NCBI RefSeq assembly: GCF_001517585.1
Contig: NZ_FBYC01000004.1
Coordinates: 1,879,501-1,943,500 of the forward strand
From: Roseibaca calidilacus
GTDB lineage: Bacteria; Pseudomonadota; Alphaproteobacteria; Rhodobacterales; Rhodobacteraceae
Length of the DNA: 64,000 nucleotides
Direction of reading: 5' to 3'
The first letter of the stretch is position 1. Each line of letters opens with the position of its first letter. The position numbers and the translations under genes were made by a program. The notes beneath the pieces are model-generated. The model searched no databases, had not been told where the DNA came from, and saw only the letters and a program-made list of their open reading frames with translations. This document shows positions 42,185 through 50,477 of this stretch, in pieces.

Positions 42185-43476
42185 ACCTGCTATTTGCCAA
42201 TGATCGCGCCGGGCAGTATCCGCCAAGCTACTACGCAGAAACTGCAACACCTTTGCCCTTGCAAGCGTCGCTTCGGGGGGCTGTGCAAGCGGATGTCTGC
42301 ATTATCGGGGGTGGCTATACCGGGCTATCGGCTGCGCTGCATTTGGCGCAGCGCGGCTATTCGGTGCGCTTGCTGGAAGCCCACCGCGTGGGGTTTGGCG
42401 CGTCCGGGCGCAATGGCGGGCAGATCGGTCCGGGCCAGCGCATAGAGCAAGACGCAATCGAACGCATGGTCGGGCATGAAGATGCCCGCGCGCTGTGGCA
42501 GATGGGGCTGGACGCGCGCGATCTGGTGCATGAGCTGATTGCGCATCATGGCATCGACAGCCCTATTTCACCCGGTGTTATCCATGCCGATTGGCAGGCC
42601 AGCGGTGCGCGCCACAGCCACGCATATGCCGAGAAACTGGCGCGAGATTACGGCTATACGGATATAGAGGCGCTGGACCGCGCACAGATACAGCAGATCG
42701 TGCAGTCCCCGGCCTATCAGGGCGGCATTCTGGACCATGGCGCAGGTCATTTGCACCCGTTGCGCTATGCGCTTGGGCTTGCACGCGCGGCCCTTGCGGC
42801 GGGCGCGGTGATCCATGAAAACGCTCTTGTGGTGGCGATAGAGCCGGGGGCAAAACCCATCATCCGCACCCAGAGCGGGCATGTGCAGGCCGATCATGTG
42901 ATCTTGGCTGCGAATGGCTATCTAGGCGGACTGGTGCCGCAAGTGGCGGCCCGGGTCATGCCGATCAACAATTTCATCATCGCCACCGAACCGCTGCCCG
43001 AAGGCACCGTGCTGACGCGCAATCATGCCGTGGCCGACAGCAAGTTCGTCATCAACTATTTCCGCCTGTCCCAAGACAACCGGCTGCTGTTTGGCGGCGG
43101 GGAAAGCTATGGCTACCGCTTTCCCGACATTCTGCGCACCGTGCGCAAACCCATGTTGCAGGTGTTTCCGCAACTGGCCGACACGCGCATTACCCATGCA
43201 TGGGGCGGCACATTGGCGATCACCATGACCCGCCTGCCCTGCTTCCGGCGGGTTGCGCCCAATATCCTATCGGCATCGGGCTATTCGGGCCACGGCGTGG
43301 CCCTGGCCACGCTGGCCGGACGTATCATGGCAGAAACCGTTGCAGGCCAATCCGAGCGCTTCGACCTTGTGGCGCGCCTGCCGCTGCCTGCCTTTCCCGG
43401 CGGGCGGGCGCTGCGTAACCCGCTTTTGGCCTTGGCCATGACATGGTTCAGCCTGCGCGACCGCTTGGGGATTTGA
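42181..43476 (+). CDS. puuB: FAD-dependent gamma-glutamylputrescine oxidase-like (PuuB)
   Basis: The 431-residue DAO-family flavoprotein has the FAD-binding CIIGGGYTGLSAALHLAQ near residue 40, followed by GFGASGRNGGQIGPGQR, which is typical of PuuB/OrdL oxidases. It would oxidise the gamma-glutamyl amine made by the GS-like ligase to the aldehyde. It overlaps GS2 by ATGA and ends convergent with phaR. No aldehyde dehydrogenase (PuuC) gene is in the window. Confidence 0.85.
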   Translation: MNLLFANDRAGQYPPSYYAETATPLPLQASLRGAVQADVCIIGGGYTGLSAALHLAQRGYSVRLLEAHRVGFGASGRNGGQIGPGQRIEQDAIERMVGHEDARALWQMGLDARDLVHELIAHHGIDSPISPGVIHADWQASGARHSHAYAEKLARDYGYTDIEALDRAQIQQIVQSPAYQGGILDHGAGHLHPLRYALGLARAALAAGAVIHENALVVAIEPGAKPIIRTQSGHVQADHVILAANGYLGGLVPQVAARVMPINNFIIATEPLPEGTVLTRNHAVADSKFVINYFRLSQDNRLLFGGGESYGYRFPDILRTVRKPMLQVFPQLADTRITHAWGGTLAITMTRLPCFRRVAPNILSASGYSGHGVALATLAGRIMAETVAGQSERFDLVARLPLPAFPGGRALRNPLLALAMTWFSLRDRLGI

Positions 43477-43479
43477 ACG

Positions 43480-44019
43480 CTACTTGTTCATTTTCGACAG
43501 CTTTTCCTGCAATTCGGCAAGCTGTTTCTTGATGTCGTCCAGATCGTCGCCACTGCTCGCCGTGTCAGGCTCTTTGACACCGGGCCAACCCGCCATCATG
43601 GACTTCATGAAAGCTTGCTGCTGGCGCTGCATTTCCTCAAAACCGGGCATGGCGGACATCGGGTTCGCGCGCGTCATATTATCGACAATCTGCGATTGCC
43701 CCTCGCGCAGCATCTCGAAGGACATGGCAAGGAATTGCGGTACGACGCTTTGCGCCTGCGTGGTGTAGCTGCGCACAAGATCGGTCAGCACGTCGATCGG
43801 CAACACGCTTTCGCCACGGCTTTCATGCTCTGCCACGATCTGAAGCAGGTATTGCCGCGTCAGGTCGTCGCCAGATTTCAGATCGACGATCTGCACCTCG
43901 CGCCCGTCACGGATGAAGCCTGCAATATCCTCGAGCGTGACGTAATCGCTGGTTTCGGTGTTATACAGCCTGCGGCTGGCATAGCGCTTTATCAGCAGCG
44001 GTTTTGCGTCTTGTGCCAC
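43480..44019 (-). CDS. phaR: Polyhydroxyalkanoate synthesis repressor PhaR
   Basis: PhaR represses phasin and itself and is released when PHB granules form. From GTG 44019 the protein has 179 residues: an N-terminal DNA-binding domain (LLIKRYASRRLYNTETSDYVTL) and a PHB-binding region with QIVDLKSGDDLTRQYLLQIV, ending in a coiled-coil tail (KKQLAELQEKLSKM). The GTG start is preceded by GGGAGGGG; an ATG at 44103 overlaps the phaP terminator and is unlikely. It lies after phaP, the usual order. Confidence 0.93.
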   Translation of the reverse strand: MAQDAKPLLIKRYASRRLYNTETSDYVTLEDIAGFIRDGREVQIVDLKSGDDLTRQYLLQIVAEHESRGESVLPIDVLTDLVRSYTTQAQSVVPQFLAMSFEMLREGQSQIVDNMTRANPMSAMPGFEEMQRQQQAFMKSMMAGWPGVKEPDTASSGDDLDDIKKQLAELQEKLSKMNK

Positions 44020-44039
44020 GAGGACCCCTCCCTTGGGTT

Positions 44040-44050
44040 TTGCAGTGCAG
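44040..44050. promoter_or_regulatory. Degenerate PhaR site before phaR
   Basis: TTGC-AGT-GCAG differs by one base from the CTGC-N3-GCAG sequence recognised by Paracoccus PhaR. It lies 21-31 bases before the phaR GTG start and could mediate autorepression. Weaker than the two sites ahead of phaP. Confidence 0.4.
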
Positions 44051-44079
44051 CAGAGCCTAGGGGAGTATGAAACAAAAGA

Positions 44080-44108
44080 AAAGGGCGCGCATGTCATGCG
44101 CACCCTTT
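44080..44108 (-). terminator. Terminator after phaP
   Basis: AAAGGGCGCGCAT at 44080-44092 pairs with ATGCGCACCCTTT at 44096-44108 with one mismatched or wobble pair and a three-base loop. In the leftward direction it is followed by TTTCTTTTG, a reasonable U-tract. It ends the phaP message before phaR. Confidence 0.7.
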
Positions 44109-44163
44109 AGTTGCGGTCAACTGTCGGGAGGAACAGATCCGCAAGGGAGAGAACCGAAGCGCC

Positions 44164-44607
44164 TTACTTGGCGGTTGCGGCTTTCGTTGCTTTCGTGGCC
44201 GTGTCGGTGGCTTTCTTGACAGCAGCAGTGGTTTCTTCCTGCATGTCTTTGCCAGCAGCCATCAGCAGCTCGACGGTGTCCATCTGCACTTTTTTCGCGA
44301 TTTCAGCGAATGCAGCGACATGTTCAGCAGCGGTTTCAGCCGAAGCCGACGCGAAATCGGTCATGGCTTTGGTGTAGTCAGCCGGGTCTTCCTTGGCGGT
44401 CGACAGCTCACCAGCTTTTGCCAGCGTTGCCTTGGTCCATTTGGTCGAAACTTCGGTCGACTTTTCGGCAGCTTCCAGAGCGACCTTGCTCATCTTCTCG
44501 CCCAAAGCGGCTTGGGTCTTGAACATGTCGGTGAACGCGGTGGTGTCCATCGGCATTGCGCCCATCATGTCTTTCATCATTTTGGTGTAGTCGGTGGTGG
44601 TAGCCAT
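44164..44607 (-). CDS. phaP: Phasin PhaP
   Basis: PhaP coats polyhydroxybutyrate granules and is strongly induced when they form. The 147-residue product is Ala/Lys/Thr-rich and helical, with the phasin core FKTQAALGEKMSKVALEAAE and an AATAK C-terminal tail. It has no membrane segment. The start has AGGAG nearby. Two PhaR sites lie 67-110 bases upstream and explain its control. It lies between phaC and phaR. Confidence 0.92.
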   Translation of the reverse strand: MATTTDYTKMMKDMMGAMPMDTTAFTDMFKTQAALGEKMSKVALEAAEKSTEVSTKWTKATLAKAGELSTAKEDPADYTKAMTDFASASAETAAEHVAAFAEIAKKVQMDTVELLMAAGKDMQEETTAAVKKATDTATKATKAATAK

Positions 44608-44673
44608 TGTGCTTCTCCTAGCGAAATCTTCCGGCAGGTCCCATCATGTTTCCTGCCTCTGCAAACAATATGC

Positions 44674-44690
44674 ATGCTGCGGTGCAGCAT
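44674..44690. promoter_or_regulatory. PhaR operator 1 before phaP
   Basis: ATGCTGC-GGT-GCAGCAT is a perfect seven-base inverted repeat that contains CTGC-N3-GCAG, the PhaR recognition sequence defined in Paracoccus denitrificans. It is 67-83 bases before the phaP start. Confidence 0.8.
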
Positions 44691-44704
44691 TTCAACTTTT
44701 TTTT

Positions 44705-44715
44705 CTGCGATGCAG
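44705..44715. promoter_or_regulatory. PhaR operator 2 before phaP
   Basis: CTGC-GAT-GCAG is a second exact match to CTGC-N3-GCAG, 14 bases beyond operator 1 and about 100 bases before the phaP start. Tandem sites of this kind control phasin genes in Paracoccus. A T-rich run between the two copies may be the promoter. Confidence 0.75.
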
Positions 44716-44742
44716 CATTTTTCTGCGCGCTTTGCGCCAAGC

Positions 44743-46545
44743 CTATGACATGGCGTCGTTTTTCGTGCTTATCACATAGGTTCCCGGTGCATCGGCCAAG
44801 GCCGGAAAGCCCGAATCGCCCGGAATGCGCGCCGGAATCTTAGCCCCTGACCGCTTGCGGAGCCACGCTTCCCAGCGCGGCCACCACGACCCTTCGCTGA
44901 ATTCGGCGGCCTCGACCCATTCTTCTGGCGTGCCCTTCACCTCTGGCCCGGCATGATGGCCATATTTCTTCTTGGAAGGCGGGTTGATGATTCCGGCAAT
45001 ATGCCCGGATTGCGAGCGCACGAAGGTTTTGTCGCGGCTGCCCATCTTGGCGATGCCGCGAAAACTGGATTTCCACGCGGCGATGTGGTCAGTCTCGCAG
45101 GCCACGGCAAAGAGCGGGTGTTTCACATCCGACAGCGACACATCCTCGCCGCAGATGCGGAACGTGGCAGCGGCGAACCGGTCCTGCTGGCACAGCCCGC
45201 GCAGATATTCCACGCACATCTTGCCCGGCAGGTTGGTGCCGTCGCCGTTCCAATACAGCAGGTCAAAGGCCGGCGGCGCTTCCCCCATCATATAGCTGCG
45301 AATGGCCGGGCCATAGATCAGGTCGTTCGAGCGCAGGTAAGAGAATGTCCGCGACATGAAGAAGCTGTCCAAATAGCCATTCTCGTTGCACTCGGCCTCT
45401 ATCCCGTCGACGAAATCATCTTCCAGAAAGACACCCACTTCGCCCCGGTTAGAGAAATCCGTCAGCGTGGTGAAGAAGGTCGCCGCGCGCACTGATTTGT
45501 CCTTGCGCTTGTTCATCAACGCAAGCGTCAGCGCCAATGTGGTTCCGGCAATGCAATAGCCTATGGCGTTGACCTGCGGCTCGCCCGTGATCTCGCGCGC
45601 GACACGAATCGCTTCAAGATATCCGTCGCCGACATAGTCATCCATGCCGATATCGGAATAGCTAGCATCGGGGTTCACCCAAGACACCACGAACAGCGTA
45701 TAGCCCTGATCCACAATCCATTTTATCAGGCTGTTCTGCGGTTTCAGGTCCATCACATAATATTTGTTGATCCATGGCGGAAAGATCACCAAGGGCGTGC
45801 GATACACCTGCTCTGTCGTCGGACTATACTGTATCAGTTCGAACAGATGGTTGCGGAACACCACCTTGCCGGGCGTCGTCGCCAAGTTCTGCCCCAGCTT
45901 GAAAGCTTCCTTGTCAGCCAATGTGACCTGCAATTCACCCTTGTTTGCTTCAACATCGCGCACAAGGTTTTCCAAGCCGCGCACAAGGCTCTCGCCCTCG
46001 GTCTCGACCGCTTTCATCAGCGCGTCGGGGTTCGTGGCCAGAAAATTCGTCGGGGCCATCATGTCGACAAGCTGCGATGTAAAATACTGCAAGCGGCGCT
46101 TTTCACGATCGTCGATGGATTCCAGATCTTCGATCGCGTCATGCATCGATTCTGACGCAATCATGTATTGCTGCTTGATATAGTTAAAGTATGGATGGGT
46201 CTTCCAAAGCGGGTTCGAAAAGCGGCGGTCATCGGGGGTCTTGTCCTCTGGCGCCTTCAACTTGCCGCTTTGCAGCATCTTTTGCGCATCCAGATGGTGC
46301 TTGAGAGATTTGCCCCAAAATTCGAGCTGTTGTTCCAATGCCTTGGAGGGGTTCTTCGCCATTTCCGTCCAATAGGCGGTGACGCCGTGCAAGAACAGGT
46401 CCGGGTCGGGCGCTTGCAAGCTGGGACGCGGCGGTTTGCGATGCGCCAAGGCGTTGGTCAGGCGCTCGGTCAATGCTTCGATCCGCGCCATATTTTCCTT
46501 CAGGCGTTCAGCTTTTTTATCATCATCATATTCAGAAGTTGTCAT
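44743..46545 (-). CDS. phaC: Class I polyhydroxyalkanoate synthase PhaC
   Basis: PhaC polymerises (R)-3-hydroxyacyl-CoA into PHB. The 600-residue protein has the lipase-box variant GYCIAG with the catalytic cysteine at residue 331, and the later catalytic His in SGHIAG. The segment FPPWINKYYVMDLKPQNSL and the size agree with class I synthases of the Rhodobacter group. It is divergent from phaZ and followed by phaP and phaR. Confidence 0.96.
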   Translation of the reverse strand: MTTSEYDDDKKAERLKENMARIEALTERLTNALAHRKPPRPSLQAPDPDLFLHGVTAYWTEMAKNPSKALEQQLEFWGKSLKHHLDAQKMLQSGKLKAPEDKTPDDRRFSNPLWKTHPYFNYIKQQYMIASESMHDAIEDLESIDDREKRRLQYFTSQLVDMMAPTNFLATNPDALMKAVETEGESLVRGLENLVRDVEANKGELQVTLADKEAFKLGQNLATTPGKVVFRNHLFELIQYSPTTEQVYRTPLVIFPPWINKYYVMDLKPQNSLIKWIVDQGYTLFVVSWVNPDASYSDIGMDDYVGDGYLEAIRVAREITGEPQVNAIGYCIAGTTLALTLALMNKRKDKSVRAATFFTTLTDFSNRGEVGVFLEDDFVDGIEAECNENGYLDSFFMSRTFSYLRSNDLIYGPAIRSYMMGEAPPAFDLLYWNGDGTNLPGKMCVEYLRGLCQQDRFAAATFRICGEDVSLSDVKHPLFAVACETDHIAAWKSSFRGIAKMGSRDKTFVRSQSGHIAGIINPPSKKKYGHHAGPEVKGTPEEWVEAAEFSEGSWWPRWEAWLRKRSGAKIPARIPGDSGFPALADAPGTYVISTKNDAMS

Positions 46546-46666
46546 GAAGTGAATTTCCCCCTACCCTTTGCATGCGCAGCATCCTGTCGTTCAGGATAGT
46601 CGCCGCGCAACTTGAGTTAAAGGGACGATTGGCGCAGCCTGATCGAACGCTGTAAAGGGATACCAC

Positions 46667-47944
46667 ATGAAGGGCATGGCCACCTACGATATGATGGAAG
46701 CCATTCGCAACTCCAACGAATGGATGGGCGCCTCTGCAAGGGCCTTTGCCTCTTACCCGGTCTGGGGCTTGGTTCCTCACCCCATGTTCAAGGTGATGTC
46801 CGCTTGGGGGCGCGTCACGGAACGCAGCTTCGCCCGCATGGTCATCAAGCCGGATTGGAACATCAATTCCGTTGTGACCGAAGATGGCCGCGATAATATC
46901 GTGGAAGAAGTTGTTGAAATTGCGCGTCCTTTTGGGGATCTGCTGCGCTTCCGCGTTCAGGGCCGCCCTGACAAGCCGCGCCGCGTTCTGCTTTGCGCGC
47001 CGATGTCGGGGCATTATGCGACCCTGCTGCGCTCGACCGTGACCAGCCTGCTGCCCGATTGCGAGGTCTGGGTGACCGACTGGCACAATGCTCGGGACAT
47101 CCCCGTGTCAGCGGGCAAATTCGACATTGAAGATTATACGCTCTACATGACAGAGTTCATGCGCCACCTTGGCCCGGACACCCATGTGATCGCCGTGTGC
47201 CAGCCGGTGCCGCTTGCACTGGCCGCAACCGCCTATCTGGCAGAACTGGAACCCGAATCGCAGCCGCGCACGCTGACCCTGATCGGCGGCCCGGTGGACC
47301 CGGACGCAGCCCCAACCGAAGTCACCGATTTCGGCGAACGCGTGACCATGGGGCAACTCGAACATCTGGCCATCCAGCGTGTCGGGTTCAAATATAAGGG
47401 CGTAGGGCGCTTGGTCTATCCGGGGCTGATGCAGCTTGGCGGGTTCATCTCGATGAACCTTGAACGCCACGCACAGGCGTTTTCGGACAAGATTGCCGCC
47501 GAAGCGAATGGTGAGGGCGGTGAGCGAGACAAGTTCAACCGCTTCTATGACGAGTATCTGTCGGTGATGGACATGACCGCAGAATTCTACCTGTCCACGG
47601 TCGAACGCATTTTCAAAGATCGCGAAATCGCGCGCAATGCCTTTAACGTCGATGGGCATAAGGTCGATCTTGGCAAGATCACCAAGGTGGCGGTCAAGAT
47701 TGTCGAGGGCGAGAAAGACGATATCAGCGCACCGGGCCAATGTCTGGCCGCGCTGGATCTGTTGACCGGCCTCGACGACACGCAAAAGGCCAGCCATCTA
47801 GAACCGGGTGCAGGCCATTACGGCATTTTCGCCGGCAAGTCATGGCGCAACAATATCCGCCCGCTGGTGATGGACTTCATGGACATGCATTCGGATGGCG
47901 GGGACGGCACTCGCCGCCTTAAAATCGCGGCCTCTAACGGATAA
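46667..47944 (+). CDS. phaZ: Intracellular polyhydroxyalkanoate depolymerase PhaZ
   Basis: PhaZ mobilises stored PHB. The 425-residue cytoplasmic enzyme begins MKGMATYDMMEAIRNSNEW, contains LLCAPMSGHYATLLR, the nucleophile Cys of AVCQPVP (near residue 180) and the late His of EPGAGHYGIF. Lack of a signal peptide places it with the intracellular depolymerases. It is divergent from phaC with 121 bases between. A strong terminator follows. Confidence 0.94.
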   Translation: MKGMATYDMMEAIRNSNEWMGASARAFASYPVWGLVPHPMFKVMSAWGRVTERSFARMVIKPDWNINSVVTEDGRDNIVEEVVEIARPFGDLLRFRVQGRPDKPRRVLLCAPMSGHYATLLRSTVTSLLPDCEVWVTDWHNARDIPVSAGKFDIEDYTLYMTEFMRHLGPDTHVIAVCQPVPLALAATAYLAELEPESQPRTLTLIGGPVDPDAAPTEVTDFGERVTMGQLEHLAIQRVGFKYKGVGRLVYPGLMQLGGFISMNLERHAQAFSDKIAAEANGEGGERDKFNRFYDEYLSVMDMTAEFYLSTVERIFKDREIARNAFNVDGHKVDLGKITKVAVKIVEGEKDDISAPGQCLAALDLLTGLDDTQKASHLEPGAGHYGIFAGKSWRNNIRPLVMDFMDMHSDGGDGTRRLKIAASNG

Positions 47945-47947
47945 CCA

Positions 47948-47974
47948 AAAACCCCCGCCACTGGCGGGGGTTTT
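47948..47974 (+). terminator. Strong Rho-independent terminator after phaZ
   Basis: AAAACCCCCGCC at 47948-47959 pairs perfectly with GGCGGGGGTTTT at 47963-47974, three-base loop, with the T-run as part of the stem. It is 4 bases after the phaZ stop. Confidence 0.9.
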
Positions 47975-48015
47975 GCGTTTGGGGGTATGCGCTTGCGGTG
48001 ACAGGCGGCTTGCCG

Positions 48016-49410
48016 TCAATTCCCCAGCACGGCGTTCAACCCCTGCCGGGTTTCCGCCGTCGCAAGCTGCGTGTGCAAGCGCTCGAACTCCGACTTGGCC
48101 TGCACCCGCTCGCCGGCATTGAGAAAGGCATAGGCCCGCAAGATCGACAGGTCGCGGCGCAGCCCGCCCTTCAACTTTTCCAGCGCGTTAAAGTAAGCGA
48201 TGGACTGGCGGTAATCGCCGTTGCGATAGGCTTTCACCCCGCGCTGATCCAGCACGATGCTTTCGACCTCTGCGCGCTGCGTGTCGGTTAGCCGCGCGCG
48301 GGTGGCGGTCTGCGCGCCCTGCTCTGTCATGTTCATGCTCAGGTAGGAAAGCGCCAAACCATAATGCGCATCGCGCCCGACATTGGGGCCAATCGCATCC
48401 CCGGCAGATGCCGCTGCTTGAAACCCGACAAGCGATTCGGTCGGGCGGTCATGGCTGTATAGGCACCATGACCGTTCATACAGAACATCCAGCGAGCGTG
48501 GGTTTTGTGACGCAGCGATGCAGCGCGCATATTGCTCGCGTTCCTTGAGCGCGCGGACCTCGGCCACGCGCCCGTCGCCGCTGACAGGCAGGCGCGACGG
48601 GGTCGCCGACTCTGGCGCTGGGCGTGGCGCAGCCGCCACGGCTTGCGCGCGCGGCGCGGGCGCTGCTGCGGGTCGCGGGGTCGGCGCACCACCGCCCAAC
48701 AACCGCTTTTCCAGCGTATTCAGCCGCTGGGTTTCCGCTTTGTTGGCGTCGCGCGCCACGTCGAACATACTGGATAGTTCAGACCGGCTTGCCACTGCCG
48801 ACGCCTTTTCCAGCGTCGGTTCCATCTGGCTATAGCCGGTGCAGGATTGCACCGTGTTGCGGTAGGTCGTGACCGCGGCGGCATCCTGCCCGGCCAGCAC
48901 ATACATATCCGACAGAAGCCATGCGTTGTTGATCCGCTCACAGCTCATAATCTGGGGCGAGCGGCGGGCAATTGCGATTGCATCCGTGGCATTGCGCGCC
49001 GCCGTGGCCGAGGTGAACGCGTCCTGCGCCTCGTTCGTTTCCAGCACGCGCAATAGGTCGGCAGGCGGTGTCCAGCCGGGCACAGACTGACGGCTCGTGT
49101 CAATCTCGCGGCGTGCTGCAGCATAATCCCGGCGTTCGATCAAGCGCCAGATCGCGCCCTCATCAACCGTCGCGGCGGCTGCGCGGGGCGCCAGCAGCTC
49201 GTTCATGTCCGAAGGGGGGCGCCAATCGGGATGGGCCGCGCGCAGGCGGCGCAATTCGGCACGGGTTGCATTCTCGTCGCCCTGTTGCAGGTAATAACGC
49301 AAGGCGCGCAGATCATCGTAGCTGGCGGTTTGCGCATGCGCGGCCCCACCCGCCAAACAGGCCAGAACAACAGCAATAAGGGCGGGGTGACGAATATGGG
49401 ATCGGGTCAT
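48016..49410 (-). CDS. TPR-like exported protein of the cellulose operon
   Basis: The 464-residue protein has a signal peptide (cleavage near AHAQ) and helical repeats of the TPR/Sel1 type, with a low-complexity Pro/Ala linker near 240-270. It probably acts as the periplasmic scaffold for cellulose export, a partial counterpart of BcsC, but it has no outer-membrane barrel. The start at 49410 overlaps the bcsZ stop by ATGA, so it is the last gene of the coupled bcs set. Confidence 0.7.
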   Translation of the reverse strand: MTRSHIRHPALIAVVLACLAGGAAHAQTASYDDLRALRYYLQQGDENATRAELRRLRAAHPDWRPPSDMNELLAPRAAAATVDEGAIWRLIERRDYAAARREIDTSRQSVPGWTPPADLLRVLETNEAQDAFTSATAARNATDAIAIARRSPQIMSCERINNAWLLSDMYVLAGQDAAAVTTYRNTVQSCTGYSQMEPTLEKASAVASRSELSSMFDVARDANKAETQRLNTLEKRLLGGGAPTPRPAAAPAPRAQAVAAAPRPAPESATPSRLPVSGDGRVAEVRALKEREQYARCIAASQNPRSLDVLYERSWCLYSHDRPTESLVGFQAAASAGDAIGPNVGRDAHYGLALSYLSMNMTEQGAQTATRARLTDTQRAEVESIVLDQRGVKAYRNGDYRQSIAYFNALEKLKGGLRRDLSILRAYAFLNAGERVQAKSEFERLHTQLATAETRQGLNAVLGN

Positions 49411-50477
49411 AGCGGCACACATTCCGGCAGGGTTTCATGGGCGGCGATCATGGCAAACAAATGCAATGTCGCCGGGTAGTAGGGCTGATCGGGCGTGAAG
49501 GGCGGGATAAGCGCGCCGGGGCCAGCACCTTCGGTGCAGGTGATTAGACCGGCAACCGCCTGATACCCAGCATCGGCAGATGTTTCGAGCACGCTGCCAG
49601 AGATCGGCTCTAGCACAGTGGGCACATCTACACCGGGTTGCACCGTGCGGGCATAGACCCCCGCCATGCGCCGCACAGCCAGATGGCGCGGACTGCGCGA
49701 CCATGTCAGGAATAGCGGCACGCGCATTGCTTCGTATCCGGTATTCGCCGACAACGCCTCGGATGCCGTGATCCCGTCTGCCGATACATCAACCCAATCC
49801 GGCACCAACCCGTCTTGGGCAAGCTGATCCAGAAACGCCTCGCCATGCTGTGCGCAAATGGCAAGCTCGCTGACCCCGGTCACCGCCGCAACCTCTCGCA
49901 TGGCCAGCGGCATGTAGTAGGACGGGTTTATCGTGACATGGGTTTCCTTGTTGAACCCGAATTGCGCGGGCAGCAGCAAGGTGCGCCCCGAAGCACCCGG
50001 CATCGGCACAATGCAGGTGGCTGCCAGCGCTTGTGCAATCTCTTTGGCGCGGGTCATGTAGGCGCGGTCCTCGAACCGCGCCGCCGCCCGGACCAGCGCC
50101 CAAGCATAGAACAAATCCCCGTCCGACGCATTGTTGCGGTCCGGCACGGCATTGACCGCATCGGGCAACCAACGCCACGCCAGCAGCGGGTCAGAACGGA
50201 TGGCCAGATTGCGCTCTGTCCATTGGAACATCTTGGCGAAGGCTTCGGTATCGTCGAAATGCGACGCCAGAAGCATTCCATATCCCTGACCTTCGGAATG
50301 GCTGGCCTGATCTTGCAACGTATCGACCACGCGGCCATCGGGCCTCATGAACCGGTCGCGCCATGCCTGCCACAGGGGCTGCGCGGTCTGACCGAACTCT
50401 GGAACTAAACCTTGGGCCATGCTGGACCCGGCGAAAACCGCAGCGGCGCTGCCATAAAGAAAATCGCGACGTTTCAT
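49407..50477 (-). CDS. bcsZ: Cellulose-operon endoglucanase BcsZ (GH8)
   Basis: BcsZ cuts nascent cellulose in the periplasm. From 50477 the protein has 356 residues: a Tat-like start MKRRDFLYGSAAAVFAGSS, the GH8 acid in HSEGQGYGMLLA and an aspartate in NNASDGDLFYAWAL. The family (alpha/alpha)6 barrel pattern is consistent. The ATG overlaps the bcsB stop by ATGA; an in-frame start at 50666 is inside bcsB and unlikely. Confidence 0.92.
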   Translation of the reverse strand: MKRRDFLYGSAAAVFAGSSMAQGLVPEFGQTAQPLWQAWRDRFMRPDGRVVDTLQDQASHSEGQGYGMLLASHFDDTEAFAKMFQWTERNLAIRSDPLLAWRWLPDAVNAVPDRNNASDGDLFYAWALVRAAARFEDRAYMTRAKEIAQALAATCIVPMPGASGRTLLLPAQFGFNKETHVTINPSYYMPLAMREVAAVTGVSELAICAQHGEAFLDQLAQDGLVPDWVDVSADGITASEALSANTGYEAMRVPLFLTWSRSPRHLAVRRMAGVYARTVQPGVDVPTVLEPISGSVLETSADAGYQAVAGLITCTEGAGPGALIPPFTPDQPYYPATLHLFAMIAAHETLPECVPL

